Assembly: GCA_917880885.1 (NCBI GenBank)
Contig: OU862916.1
Span: forward strand, 46,660,831-46,724,830
From: Limnephilus marmoratus
Lineage: Eukaryota; Arthropoda; Insecta; Trichoptera; Limnephilidae
Reading direction: 5' to 3'
Length of the DNA stretch: 64,000 nucleotides
The translations under genes were made by a program, and so were the position numbers. Positions 44,408 through 54,680 of the stretch are shown in pieces. Positions within the stretch are counted from its first letter, which is position 1. Each line of letters opens with the position of its first letter. The notes under the pieces were generated by a model, which was not told where the DNA came from, ran no database searches, and worked only from the letters and a program-made list of their open reading frames with translations.

Positions 44408-45157
44408 ATGAACGATGTATATGTCAAGTTTCTAAATGCGAGTATATTATTATTTTATTATTCTGATAAACCGTACGGCTTAATCGCTTTCAACCGCCAA
44501 GCAGCAATTTCGTCGGAGTGTCTTGTTGAAAGCGACGTATACCGCAAACTATGCTTTAGATTGGTGTACAGAATTTTTTTTACACTATTTTATATGTGTA
44601 TATTGACGATTATTAATAAAAAAATTCCATTTATCGTTTGCTTGAAAATAATTACGAAAAATACACCCTTGTTCCGCCCACGCACCGTTGTCTGGTGCCT
44701 TAAACTCGTGACCTCTGGATTCGGAGTCAAAATCTTTAAAATATACATGCGTTTATTGCGAATCAATATTTATCTAAAAACATCAATATTTTTTCTCAAA
44801 AAAGCGTTAAAAATCTCAGATATCAAACCAGCTTTTTACACTAATAATAGTTTAGGTAAGCTTTTGATGAACGGTAAGGACAAGAAAGATAGTCTATCTC
44901 ACTCGGGAATTTATTCACTCAAATGCAGTGACTGTCTCGTTTATTATATAGGCAAAACGGTACGAAACATAAACACCCGTATCAAAGAACATCTTAGACG
45001 TTTACACAGCACTAGCTTTTCGGGATTTGCAAACCACTTGATTGAAACAGACCATAAATTTGATAAAAACTCAGGCGTCACCCTAATTCATAAACACGTT
45101 ACAGTGTTCATCTGCCCTGATGATGGACACTGTAACGCTGTCCGAAACTTTGGCTAA
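44408..45157 (+). pseudogene. Penelope-like element fragment with GIY-YIG endonuclease domain
   Basis: 249 codons, of which about residues 120-249 look like a PLE C terminus. The GIY-YIG core is GIY at 167-169 and YIG at 180-182. Between them sits the CX2C pair (KCSDC) that is typical of PLE endonucleases. TRIKEHLRRLH and FANHLIETDHKFD follow as in the family. The domain nicks target DNA for retrotransposition. The first ~120 residues are hydrophobic and AT-rich and do not look like the PLE reverse transcriptase, which is missing, so the copy is 5'-truncated. After DDGHCNA the frame shifts: TLAKRGGSAMEEV and NTPKTIGIRL continue in another frame to 45265. It is an inactive remnant. Confidence 0.8.
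45111..45155 (+). ncRNA. Hammerhead-like motif in the PLE 3' part
   Basis: CTGATGA (45117-45123), an extra U, stem II GGACA/TGTCC enclosing CTGTAACGC, then GAAAC (45144). GCC just upstream can pair with GGC just downstream (stem I start). The same ~90-bp block occurs twice inverted at 53840-54032 and once at 61630-61716. Confidence 0.4.
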
Positions 45158-45560
45158 AAGAGGAGGTAGCGCTATGGAGGAGGTACAGCATAACACCCCA
45201 AAAACGATAGGTATCAGGTTGGATAACATTGAGGCACTAGAACTAAGGAAAGCCAAAAACCCTTAAAGTAAGTTAATTAATAACCAAATAAATTTAAATG
45301 AAAGTTCAATACTAGGATTGTTCCCTATTGACAAAGAACACTCCCGTTCCCTCCCCAATTCTCCATCTACACTTCTTCCCCCTTCACTTGAGGAGTCCAG
45401 TCCATTTTGTTAAATTATACCTATATTATCTATAAAACACATGTAACCTAATGTTAGTCGAGTATTATACTGCCCTGAAGAAGCTACGGTTGTAGCGAAA
45501 CCCGTTCGGCATAAAGTGTATGAAATCAAAGTAGTGTTTGTAAAAGTTATTGTTTTATAT
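45158..45560 (+). mobile_element. PLE 3' terminal region
   Basis: Continuation of the PLE after the endonuclease: residual coding in another frame to 45265, then AT-rich sequence, a second hammerhead-like motif at 45470-45525 and a poly(A) run at about 45563-45572. Confidence 0.5.
45470..45525 (+). ncRNA. Hammerhead-like motif at the PLE terminus
   Basis: CTGAAGA (45475-45481), an extra A, stem II GCTAC/GTAGC with loop GGTT, GAAA (45497-45500), then CCCGTTC. TGCC upstream pairs with GGCA downstream, and ATAC with GTAT beyond an internal loop, as in type I stem I. The cleavage triplet would be UUC rather than GUC. Confidence 0.4.
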
Positions 45561-45572
45561 TTAAAAAAAAAA

Positions 45573-46933
45573 ACATTTTTTTAATGAAAAACAATAAAAT
45601 CTGGATTAGTCAAATGATGACTTACAATTTTCTGGTTCTTATTTCCTGTTCAGTAAAACCACCGGCGTCTTTGGCTGCTTCCGCTTTTCTCATCAATGTT
45701 GCCACGTGGCAGTTTTGGGAAAATCCCCTAATCCCTCGCGTCTCGCAAGCTCCTACGTTCTCGTTATATATCGGCCATATCTCCCCCTCTGCTTGCCACC
45801 GCTACATTCACCCGAACATTCCTTTCAAATTACAAAATAATGCAAGTCGAATAATCTCCGAAGATAAACTCATTTTGCAATCTCTAGAAATAGCATACTT
45901 TTCTTGTTTTCTTATCTGACTTTACTCAAGTGTTAACACTCTTCGTCGATGAACTTTTTTCTTAAGGCCCGGCTTCCCACATTTCTACCGATTTATTACA
46001 TATTTTACTTCAATACTGTAAGTTTTAAAGCTCTTAAAAAATATGCGTTATTCTCAAAGATATTCAAATACAGAAGGAGATATGCTATGGTGTCCGCGCA
46101 ACTGTCGCCGGACTACGCGCTAATTAGCGTAGTTTTCATACAAAAAGAATTTGTTCATTTCGTTGATTTTTTGAAAATGTGCATTAATATTGGTTAACAA
46201 TATATTTTGAATAAGGAAAGAAATCGTTCATTTAGTTTAACGTTCGTTTGGTTTATTCGTTAATTATTTGTTCTTTTAGTTTATTTGTTAATTGGTAAAC
46301 AATATCGGCGACACCCGGAAGCGCAGACCCACATAGTAAAAACAGCAGATAGCACATCTACTTATATTTCAATATCTTCGGTTATTCTCATGACTTGGTC
46401 GAAAGTTATTCTTGATGATAATATCTGTACATTCCCCACGCTGAAATGGCCATTACATATATGAAATTCCCTCAATAGAAAAAAATCGCAAAGTATGCTC
46501 CGAAAATTATTATAAACACGTTTTTTCACTTTTTTCATTAAAAATTCACGCTGTTTCTTTAAATGCTGTTTTATACAATCCCAACGAAATTTTTGCTCTA
46601 TTTTAAATAAGTCGTGTTTTATCAAAAATTTTCACGGTTTTCGCTTAAATTTTATCGTTTTTTAAATTAGCGCGCTCTCTCTAACATTCATGTTTAATTG
46701 TTTACATATCTCTCCATCTTATTTTTTTGAGCGGAATACCGCGCCTTAACGAACAATTAAAAAAGATCACAATAAAAAAAAAAATATTCGCATCCCTACG
46801 ATTAGGAAGATTTAATTTTTTCAGTGATTTGGAGATATCAAAACATTTAAAAACTTTTCAAAATTTTTATTAAGTACTACCTATTCAATTTTTTTATTAC
46901 ATGCAATAACATAACTACATTTTTATTCAATTT
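45573..46933. other. Stretch with unassigned open frames
   Basis: Frames at 45584-45919 (111 codons, plus), 45949-46197 (82 codons, plus) and 46362-46625 (87 codons, minus). The last (FRWDCIKQHLKKQREFLMKK) has protein-like composition, but I recognise none of them. No promoter or splice evidence. Confidence 0.3.
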
Positions 46934-47322
46934 GAGAGGCGGGTATGGGTACCACTGTCCCCGTAACCATATATTGGAAAACCAACACTCCTGCCAAAGA
47001 TCACCCCAAGTGGTTCGCTAAGTTTGGTGACTTAGCAGGGGTGCCCGGGTTTGTGGGGTGAGATTTGTGTAGATCTTGGCGGCAGATGCTTTTGCCCACC
47101 TACTGGGGGCGGGCCGGATCGGAAAGATTAACTAAGGGAGAGACTATTGACCTCTCCAACCGGACTCATCGGCTTGAAGCGCGAGGTGCAATAGATTCAT
47201 ACCTTCGTCACTCCTAAACACATTGACCCCCAGATTACTACCCACCCCTCATACCGTTTTTCATCTCAGCGCGATTGTCGTGGGTTTGTCAAGATGGCCC
47301 CTGCAAGCGTGCCTCGTCAATT
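46934..47322 (+). mobile_element. SINE family A (copy 2) with a different 3' end
   Basis: Head GAGGCGGGTATGGGTACC and the full long body are present: GGTGACTTAGCAGGGGTGCC, GGCGGGCCGGATCGG, GACCTCTCCAACCGGACTC and CCCCAGATTACTACCCACCCC. The usual hairpin tail is replaced after 47262 by an unrelated segment ending in A-rich sequence. Confidence 0.6.
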
Positions 47323-48177
47323 TAAAAAACAAACAGTTTATTTCGTAAACTGTGATTTTCGTATTTAAAACATTTCTTTGAACGTACGACATTATAATTA
47401 TCAGCTGAATTGCCACCTCGTTGCTAGGTATGTAACTAATCTCTGGTGCGGTGATATGGTGAAATTCCTTTAGGTCTACTAAAAATACAACATACCATTT
47501 TTTTCCCTTTTTAACCTTCGGTTGAACTCCCAGTTATTTCAGAATATTTTTCGATGTGAACTTTTCTGCGGCAATAAATAACATTTTTGGTGAATATTAA
47601 TTTGATACTTTTCGTGAAATTTCATGTTATCGCCAATCACTTTCAACTTGACGAATTTCGTGCGAACGTTTTTCTCTAACCTTTGATGAATTAGTGATAT
47701 AACAATGTTTTTTCTGATAAATTTCTAAATAAACCCTGTACGCCACCAATGTAACTTCTAAATAAATTCTCTTTGGAGGTTAAGTTAAACGAGTTGATTA
47801 AAATCTTAGTTAATTTGACACCACTCACTTAAAAATCCGATTACCCTTGGTCTAGACATAACTTCTCTTAGTATTTATTTTCAAAATATTTAAAGGTTTA
47901 GTGAACTATGTAACTGAAAGGGGTATTTTGTACTAACTTTTTGAAGAATTTGGTTTTGACTTCTCTACATGACTAGATGGGTATATAATTCTGTTTTATG
48001 ACTATTATGTCTAACTGCTAATGCCTTTCTATTTACATTACGATATTGCATGAAAATTGATTGGACTTTTATATCGGACACAAACTATTATGTCCGTTTG
48101 CCGATTTTAATTACAAAAGTATGTTTATTTCACCCTTAAATCATGGTAAATCGCATTTAATAATATTATTAATAATA
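47323..48177. other. AT-rich stretch without recognisable feature
   Basis: Nothing supported. Confidence 0.4.
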
Positions 48178-48720
48178 ACTCCACACAGGAGGCCTTGAGG
48201 AAAATAATTTCTCTCAGGGCCTATGTCGTCTGAGAAGCTGTGTGGATGGTATTTTTGAGGAGAGGAAGGAATGAACAGAGACCCATGTTGTAGGAAGGAG
48301 GAAACACAAAGGCCGGCAAATCATTCCACAGCCGTGCTGTTGAACACAAGAACGAGTCGAAGAAGCGACCCGTTCTCATGTGACCAAAGTCAACCACGTA
48401 TATATGTTGGGCACGCGTTTATCGTATTTCCTAACTATGCACCGGTGCTGAAGGGATCATGCTAGATGCTAGTTCCTCGGAACATCTTCCATCAAAATAC
48501 CGGTAGAACAAGGATAGCATTCCCACCCGACGCCTGTGCTCTAAAGATTGCAATCCGTCTGTTAAATTAGGAGAATCTATCATATGAACCACCCGTCTGT
48601 GCACAGAGTCGAGGGTTTTATTTCAGGTATTTTGGGGCTCCAGACCAGAGGTGGCTGCCAAATTCAACCGTGGGGCGCACTTGTGATTTGTACATTATAA
48701 ACATATTGTTTGTAAATACT
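48178..48720 (-). pseudogene. LINE 3' end: RT C-terminal remnant plus hairpin tail
   Basis: On the minus strand, pieces of one protein can be read in order across frames: YKSQVRPTVEFGSHLWSGAPKY, LTDGLQSLEHRRRVGMLSLFY, MRTGRFFDSFLCSTARLWND and LPAFVFP. This is the C terminus of a non-LTR retrotransposon RT protein. Several stops show decay. The 3' UTR ends with the hairpin GGCCCTGAGAGAAATT / TTTTCCTCAAGGCC, then CCTGTGTGGAG and an (ATT/ATA)n tail (48160-48180). The hairpin and ~40 bp before it are shared with SINE family A, making this LINE the likely mobilising partner. Confidence 0.7.
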
Positions 48721-49564
48721 ACATAATCGTATTAGCTCAAATCCATGTGTTTTTTAATAAATGTTGGTGTCGCGAAACTGCGACTCCACTGTTAGTTGGC
48801 GGTAAATGCTGCAGAGCAAAGCCCACGCAGCCCTCGAAGGACCAGTCCCGAAACTACGTGAAAACGCTAAGTTATACGGGACGATTAAATAGCATACACT
48901 CGCAAAACCTGATGGATAGTCAGTCGATAGTTCAAATCTGGGCTTTTGGAAAATTAGATAAGCCCAGATTGGAATAAGGAAAATAGGACTCACCGTTGCA
49001 GATGGGGCCCCGCTGATCTCCAGTTTGGTGTACTGTTTTCACTGTTTAATTTTAAAATCGTAATATTCTTACATTAAGAGGTTACGATACATGCGCCCTG
49101 TCTGAGATGTTATTTTGTTCTGAGCAGGAAAGCACACTGTCACCTCTCCAAAGTTGAGTATTTCTTGCAACAATTTTATGGTGACATTTGGGAAGGAAAG
49201 ATTAGGTAGGTGGGATAAATTCAGGATTTTGACATATCTACCCACCAAGTCTGCGAATGCAATACCCAATCAATCCCATATAAAGATGCGCAAACAAATG
49301 TTTTGATTGTAGCATTCTCAGTCAAAGATAATGTGGGAATATTTTTATAGGTTGTAATGAATAGTTTCTTGAAAATGCGTGACATACGATTTTAATTAAA
49401 CCTTCTTACAATCAATGCAAAAAAAACAGTTTATATCCCTTTCTCAATAAATAAATCCAAAACTTATCCCAACTTTAATATAACTATACACAACACAAAA
49501 TGTAACAAAGATGTCTGTAATAATTCATGTACCATATTAAACCATGCAACTGAAATAAAGTACC
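48721..49564. other. Stretch without recognisable gene
   Basis: Frames at 48747-48977 (plus) and 48754-48993 (minus) overlap and are unassigned. An inverted pair CTGGGCTTTT / AAGCCCAG at about 48937-48967 is seen. Confidence 0.35.
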
Positions 49565-50134
49565 TACCTGGGTGTAATTGTAGACCAACATATGAAATGG
49601 AACAGACACATATGTGAACTTGTTAAACGCATTAGGAAATGTATCTATATATTCATAAGATTAAGAAATATTCTCAAATTAAACAACCTAAAAAAAGTCT
49701 ATTATGCACTAGTCCAATCACTAATTCAGTATGGAATCATTGGATGGGGAGGTGCATATGAAAAAATTATAAATCCTGTAAAAGTGGTACAAAAACTAAT
49801 TATTAAAGTAATTTTAAAAAAACCACCAACATTCCCTTCAGCATCATTGTTCAAAATTTTCGAAGTACCAAAAATTGAAGACCTCTATAAAAAAGATTCA
49901 ATACTACAAATATTAAAAGAAAATGTAACTAAAAAATTTAAACTCAACTCATCATTAAGGCATAAATTTAACTTCCAAATTCCCCTATTTTCAACACAAC
50001 AAATGCACAACAATTATATTTACAAAGGCATAAAATATTTTAATAATCTTCCCGAAGAAATTAAAAAAATAACAGATTTCGTAACATTCAAGAAAAAGGT
50101 CAAATTAATCTTTAAAAAAAATCAACAACCATAA
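49565..50134 (+). pseudogene. LINE RT C-terminal region (CR1/Jockey-like)
   Basis: The frame opens with YLGVIVDQHMKW, the post-polymerase block of this group, and stays open to the stop at 50132-50134. It includes YALVQSLIQYGIIGWGGAYEK (compare ESIIRYGITAWG at 56450) and YKGIKYFNNLPEEIKK near the end. A 4-bp duplication just upstream (CTAC in TACCTACCTGGG, 49561-49568) breaks the frame. It is very AT-rich, and catalytic motifs are missing because the copy is 5'-truncated. Confidence 0.75.
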
Positions 50135-50442
50135 CAACACCAATCAAAATGTTATAACTTCAATTCATAGCATATCAAAAATTAACATCACAACATAGTT
50201 TATATTTATTGTATACACTAAGTAAAATGTATGTTATAAAAGTGAAAAATAGTAGTTTATATATTATATTTATATAGAGTTTATATTTATTGGAAAATGT
50301 AAGTAAAATGTACCTATGTTATAAAAATGAACTAGCTGTAAAATAACTCCCACGCCAAGCTCAAGAGCTAGTACTCTTCATTGGCGTAGAATTTCAAAAT
50401 TCATGTATCTTTTCATTAAATAAAAAAAAAAAAAAAAAAAAA
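50135..50442 (+). mobile_element. 3' UTR and poly(A) tail of the LINE at 49565
   Basis: AT-rich UTR with an inverted CACGCCAA..CTCAAGAGCTAG..TTGGCGTAG structure near 50350-50392 and a long A tail at 50422-50442. Confidence 0.6.
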
Positions 50443-51863
50443 TTCAAGTGTCAAGTATGTTTAAAAAACATAAAATTTACTATTGCTACAAAAAATTCAT
50501 AACTTTAATTAAGATTATTTTTACGACTTACCTTCTGTCAGAACACTCTCCACATATTGCGTTTCTTTCTACGTAAAATACGTTATTTTTCAAGCAAATT
50601 CTTTGTGATCCATCACGGCAAGATGTGATATTACGTTGTCATCCAGGCCGACTAGAATACAGAATTTTGCGCGAGGTGGATTTTGAAGTATCATGTGATC
50701 AAGTGAGTGCCATCGAACAGTGACAGTTTGCAAAATAGCGGCGATTTACCGCAGACGTATTAAATTAACATATTGGTACATTTTAAATAGCGATGGTACT
50801 GATTTGGTGGTCGCCATATTACACCCGGGGCTATAATTGTAATTTCGTGACTTCTGTAGGTCTGGGCTCTAAGATGAAGTCTTCCGGGGCTTTATGTTAA
50901 TAGGGAACTCAACTATTCCGCTAAAGGAATCTCGCGGCTAGTTAATTTAAGAGGTTCAACGACGAGTTACTTGCTCTGTGGTTACGAATATACTGAAAGG
51001 ATTTTTACACACAGACGAAATTACTAAAAGAGAGAATTACCTACACCTACAGTTATTGCGCACGTCAAATAATCTGTCATTTAGACATTTAAATTTAAGA
51101 TTGTTTGAAAGTGTATGCACGTGTCACATTTGAAGAAAATAAAGTTACGTAGGCTAGGTTTTTTGACGTGTTTAATTCTAGTGGGTGTAGTTTTCTCCGT
51201 TTATAATTCCGTCCAATCCTGGAAATATTGTAATATTAGCACCTACATAACATGCATGCTTTTTTAATTCATCATTTAACCATCGGGCTAGTGGTGTCAA
51301 TCTTTCGTAAAGATTTACAGAACATTTCCAGTTAATGAATGTTTTAACAATATTTGAAATCACTCTACAATCGTCATTAAACGTGGATACTTGTATTATA
51401 ATATGCGAGCCTGGGGTGTGTAAATGACCCCAGAACTCTCTGAGCTTAATACTCAAAAATATATTATTGATTTTGAATTTAAGTTGTGCGAACAAAATAT
51501 CACAAGGAATGGCGATCTGACAAATCTCAAGGGAAAAAGAAATTCATTAAACTTTTTTGTAGTTCTATGCAGCTTGGGAGGCCTCACGATAATTTCATCC
51601 ACTTAAAATTCTGATTAGTATTATTTTTTGTATTTTTGAGATACGTCAACCGTACACAACTAAATTAGAATTCACAATTAATTGCGAGATTTTCAAAACC
51701 ACCAGAATGATATAGTTATTCACTGGTCGTAATAATACTTTTAATAAATATATTTTAACTGTACTATTCTTCCAAACTGACAAGTGGGTGACATCTCTTG
51801 TTCATTTGGTCAAGCATGATGATATAACAGTTTCCTTGAACAATACCTTGAACAATTCAATTT
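50443..51863. other. Stretch without recognisable feature
   Basis: Short frames on both strands (51178-51495 minus, 51424-51606 plus) are unassigned and of ordinary composition. Confidence 0.35.
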
Positions 51864-52192
51864 GGGAGGCGGGAATGGGTACCGCCGCCCCGGGAACCTT
51901 AATTGGATAACCAACACCTCTGCCACAGATCACTCCAAGTGGTTCGCTACGTTTGGTGATTTAGCAGGGGTGCCCGGGATAATGGGGTGAGCTTTGTCTA
52001 GGTCTTGGAGGCGGATGACTAGGACGCACTGAACCCCATTTTCTACCCACCCCTTAAACCCTTTTCCTTCCCAGAACTCTCCTCTCCTTCCTTTCCTTAA
52101 AAAACCCTCCACACAGCATCCCCAAAGATGACATAGGCCCTGAGGGAAATTATTTTCCTCAAGACCTCCTGTGTGGAGCTCATGTAAAAAAA
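51864..52192 (+). mobile_element. SINE family A (copy 3)
   Basis: It starts TTGGGAGGCGGGAATGGGTA, nearly identical to the copy at 39558 through the whole body. It ends in the tail hairpin GGCCCTGAGGGAAATT / TTTTCCTCAAGACC, CCTGTGTGGAGC and a run of nine A. The 16-bp word preceding it (CAATTCAATTT) also precedes copy 2. Confidence 0.65.
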
Positions 52193-52269
52193 AAATACCT
52201 TTCAGTGTCTCTGAAAATCCATGGATATCGCCATAATCACCATTCTTGCAACATAAATATATATATATA
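52193..52269. other. Short spacer ending in (AT)n
   Basis: Ends in an (AT)n run that served as the Helitron target. Confidence 0.4.
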
Positions 52270-52822
52270 CTAGCTGATCCGGCGAACTTCGTACCGCCTC
52301 AAAATCAAAAACTGTTGTCAACTTATTAGCTGAATTGATCTAAATTGTTTCTCCCTGCGTATACCATACCTTGATCTAAATTGTTTCTCCCTGCGTATCC
52401 TTTCCCCTCTCGCGTTCCCTCTCCCCACTCCACTTCTCCCCTTCCCCCGTCCCGCTAACCCCCCTTCCTGAGTTCCTTTCCCCCCTCCCCCCTCCCCCCA
52501 CCCCCCTCCCCCCTCACCTCTCCCCCCTCCCCCCTCCCCTCCCCCCTCCCCCTCCCCCGGTTCACAGTTCAATATTATACCCCTTACAATATTGCTGCAG
52601 TTCTTTCAAAATAGGAGAATTCGTTCCATACAAAATGTATGGGGAAAATAATTTTCTTCGGAGTGGAACACCCTTTACTTTTAGGGGTGTGAAAAATAGA
52701 TGTTGGTCGATTCTCAGACCTACCAGATAAGCAGACAAAATTTCATCAATATTGGTCCAGCCGTTTCGGAGGAGTATGGCAACAAACACCGTGACACGAG
52801 AATTTTATATATTAGAAGAAGA
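52270..52822 (-). mobile_element. Non-autonomous Helitron with internal C/T microsatellite
   Basis: On the minus strand it starts TC (TCTTCTTCTAATATATAAAA, then TTCTCGTGTCACGGTGTTTG) and ends GGATCAGCTAG followed by T. It lies precisely between A (52269) and T (52823) in an AT run. The 5' block, the GGCTGGACCAATATTG block and the CGAAGTTCGCCGG 3' block are the widespread insect Helitron words. There is no Rep/helicase; it would move in trans. Confidence 0.65.
52398..52560. repeat. C/T-rich simple repeat
   Basis: Runs of CCCCTCCCCC type on the plus strand, with the complementary GGGGGAGGGG on the minus strand, which could form G-quadruplex or triplex structures. It lies inside the Helitron. 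The minus-strand Gly/Glu-rich frame here is an artefact. Confidence 0.8.
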
Positions 52823-53726
52823 TATATATATATTTTTTTTTAACAAACAAGACTAAAAAACATATTATAATACCTAACCAATACTGTTGCTTGAATAATA
52901 GTGAAGGACTTGGGTAGCAGAGGTGTGATCCCCGACACCTTGACGAGAACCCGATTATTTGGACCACTTAGCCGCTAGCCGGTTATTATTAAGTAGGTGG
53001 AGGTTAGATGTCGTGATTTATAGCATGTAAAAAATTTACATTCATAATCTAAAATCGCAAAAACTGAAGTCTGGGTTATAGTCACGTTTTTTGCTGTGTA
53101 GCCTCCCGCTCTTAAGGGATACATCTAGCATTTGTCATAAACAAACAAGATGACAACCCACATTTGCCAGATATATTTAGCATGCATCACAAATACTGAC
53201 TTGTCACTTTTGGATAAAAATAACTTTCAGTCCAATATTATTACGATAAAGTTCCGACAAACGTCTTCGCAAATTGTATGACCATTATTTGCAAGTGAAC
53301 TGGACACATGTTTATCTTCTATCATTTGTTGGTTTTTATGAGTTCGATTGTAATATTATTAATATTATTATTACAATCATATATTCCGTACAAAAAATAA
53401 CCTATTCCACAATAGGGACTAGCGTTAGGCTAAATCAAGTAAGCTTTGATATTAAAGCCTCAATTGCGAAATTGTTTTTGTTGGTACCTACCTGTTTGAA
53501 TTTACAATATTTTGCACTCAACGCAGAACGTATAATATTGGCTGATATGATCGAATTATTGAAAATTCAGTTTAATGACAACATCTTGTCAATAGTTATT
53601 CCAAAAAAATCACTTGCCTAAATTTTCCCCATAATTAACTAATGAATATTAACTATTAAAAATTCTAATAACACCTTTTAAATAGTGGTATAAGCGAAGT
53701 TTGTTTTTTACTTTTATTTAATTAAG
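52823..53726. other. Stretch with one unassigned 115-codon frame
   Basis: 53274-53621 (plus) encodes a hydrophobic 115-residue peptide (SFVGFYEFDCNIINIII, then NLQYFALNAERIILADM). The GFYEFD..Q layout is faintly like the C-terminal membrane segment of insect gustatory receptors, but the similarity is too weak to call. No splice sites were established. Confidence 0.25.
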
Positions 53727-54412
53727 AGGGAATAACCAGACAAAACCCGAAATATGTCATTATCAAAACAAATTTTAGACGTATCGACTCTTTTCCCGAC
53801 CGTTCATTTACCTAGTCTATGTTTTAAATTTTCAGATTATATGGTTATTTCCTTTTGGGGTATTATGCCGTGTTGCGCTACCTCCTCCTTTAGCCAACGT
53901 TTCGGACAGCGTTACAGTGTCCATCATCAGGGCAGATGTGGCAGATGATGGACACTGTAACGCTGTCCGAAACGTTGGCTAAAGGAGGAGGTAGCGCAAC
54001 ACGGCATAATACCCCAAAAGGAAATAACCATAAAATTTTTGGCCGTGAAAACCTAAAATCATATCTTCAGATTATATGTTTATTTTTAGTACAAAAGGTT
54101 TTACCGTAGGTCGTTGGCAGATTTGTTAAATTTTCAAACAAAATTTTGTATTATTCAACACACATTTCAAATCATATAATCATGCAGTAAAATAAATCAA
54201 TAAATTATCTGGAAAAAATGTGTTTCAGAATTTTAATTTTAGTTTAAAATTTTGAATGAAATAAAATCGATATTCAGCTATTATGCTGGTACGGAGAAAA
54301 AATAATTTTTCTCATTGGAACCGCCCTGTACGATCGTACGATGAAATGTGAATTCTCGGCAGCTGGCTGGTTAATGGCCCTTATTAATAGTTATTTACTC
54401 AAAGACAGTTTT
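53727..54412 (+). repeat. Segmental duplication, copy 1 (interrupted by a palindrome)
   Basis: Blocks shared with 54628-55372 in the same order: GAAATATGTCATTATCAAAA, TTTTAGACGTATCGACTC, AGGTCGTTGGCAGATTTG, TAATCATGCAGTAAAATAAA, GCTGGTACGGAGAA, AACCGCCCTGTACGATCG and GCTGGCTGGTTAATG. The 193-bp palindrome (53840-54032) sits inside this copy only. Confidence 0.65.
53840..54032. repeat. Perfect palindrome: 89-bp arms, 15-bp spacer, from a PLE end
   Basis: Every base at 53840-53928 is the complement of its partner at 53944-54032 (paired coordinates sum to 107872), with no mismatch or gap. Each arm is the PLE terminal block also found at 45111-45200, containing TGATGATGGACACTG, GCTGTCCGAAACG and GCTAAAGGAGGAGGTAGCG. 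The minus-strand arm carries the full hammerhead-like CTGATGA..GAAAC core; the plus-strand arm has CAGATGA. Confidence 0.9.
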
Positions 54413-54449
54413 TAAATCCATAAAATACTACATCATCAATAGCTCCGCT

Positions 54450-54680
54450 GTGGAAAGTTTTGTCGACACCCGTGCTTTTCTCACTCCTGCAACGTGGGTC
54501 TCTTCAAGACCTTCGTCTCCTCAAACAGACCCTGCAGACAGCACCCTTAAAGGTGAACCCATGGAAAACTATTTTGCTCATTGCCTAATGTGTGGAGTTA
54601 ACGTAAAAAAAGACGAAAAGATCTTAAGAGGGCATTACCAGAGAAAGCCGGAAATATGTCATTTTCAAAAAAGTTTTTAG
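54450..54680 (+). CDS. Short ORF of unknown origin with Cys/His pattern
   Basis: 76 codons, MESFVDTRAFLTPATW, then HCLMCGVNVKKDEKILRGH, then KPEICHFQKSF. The CX2C..H..C spacing suggests a zinc-binding fold but fits no family I can name. Its last ~15 codons overlap segmental duplication copy 2, and the equivalent end in copy 1 (about 53730-53770) is frameshifted. It is probably the tail of a transposon-encoded protein or an old exon. Confidence 0.3.
   Translation: MESFVDTRAFLTPATWVSSRPSSPQTDPADSTLKGEPMENYFAHCLMCGVNVKKDEKILRGHYQRKPEICHFQKSF

Noticed and set aside
52318..52572. Gly/Glu-rich minus-strand frame
   Set aside because: Translation of the C/T microsatellite inside the Helitron.
53274..53621. 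Insect gustatory-receptor C terminus
   Set aside because: Only a GFYEFD..Q layout resemblance in a hydrophobic AT-rich peptide; the diagnostic TYxxxxxQF motif is absent.
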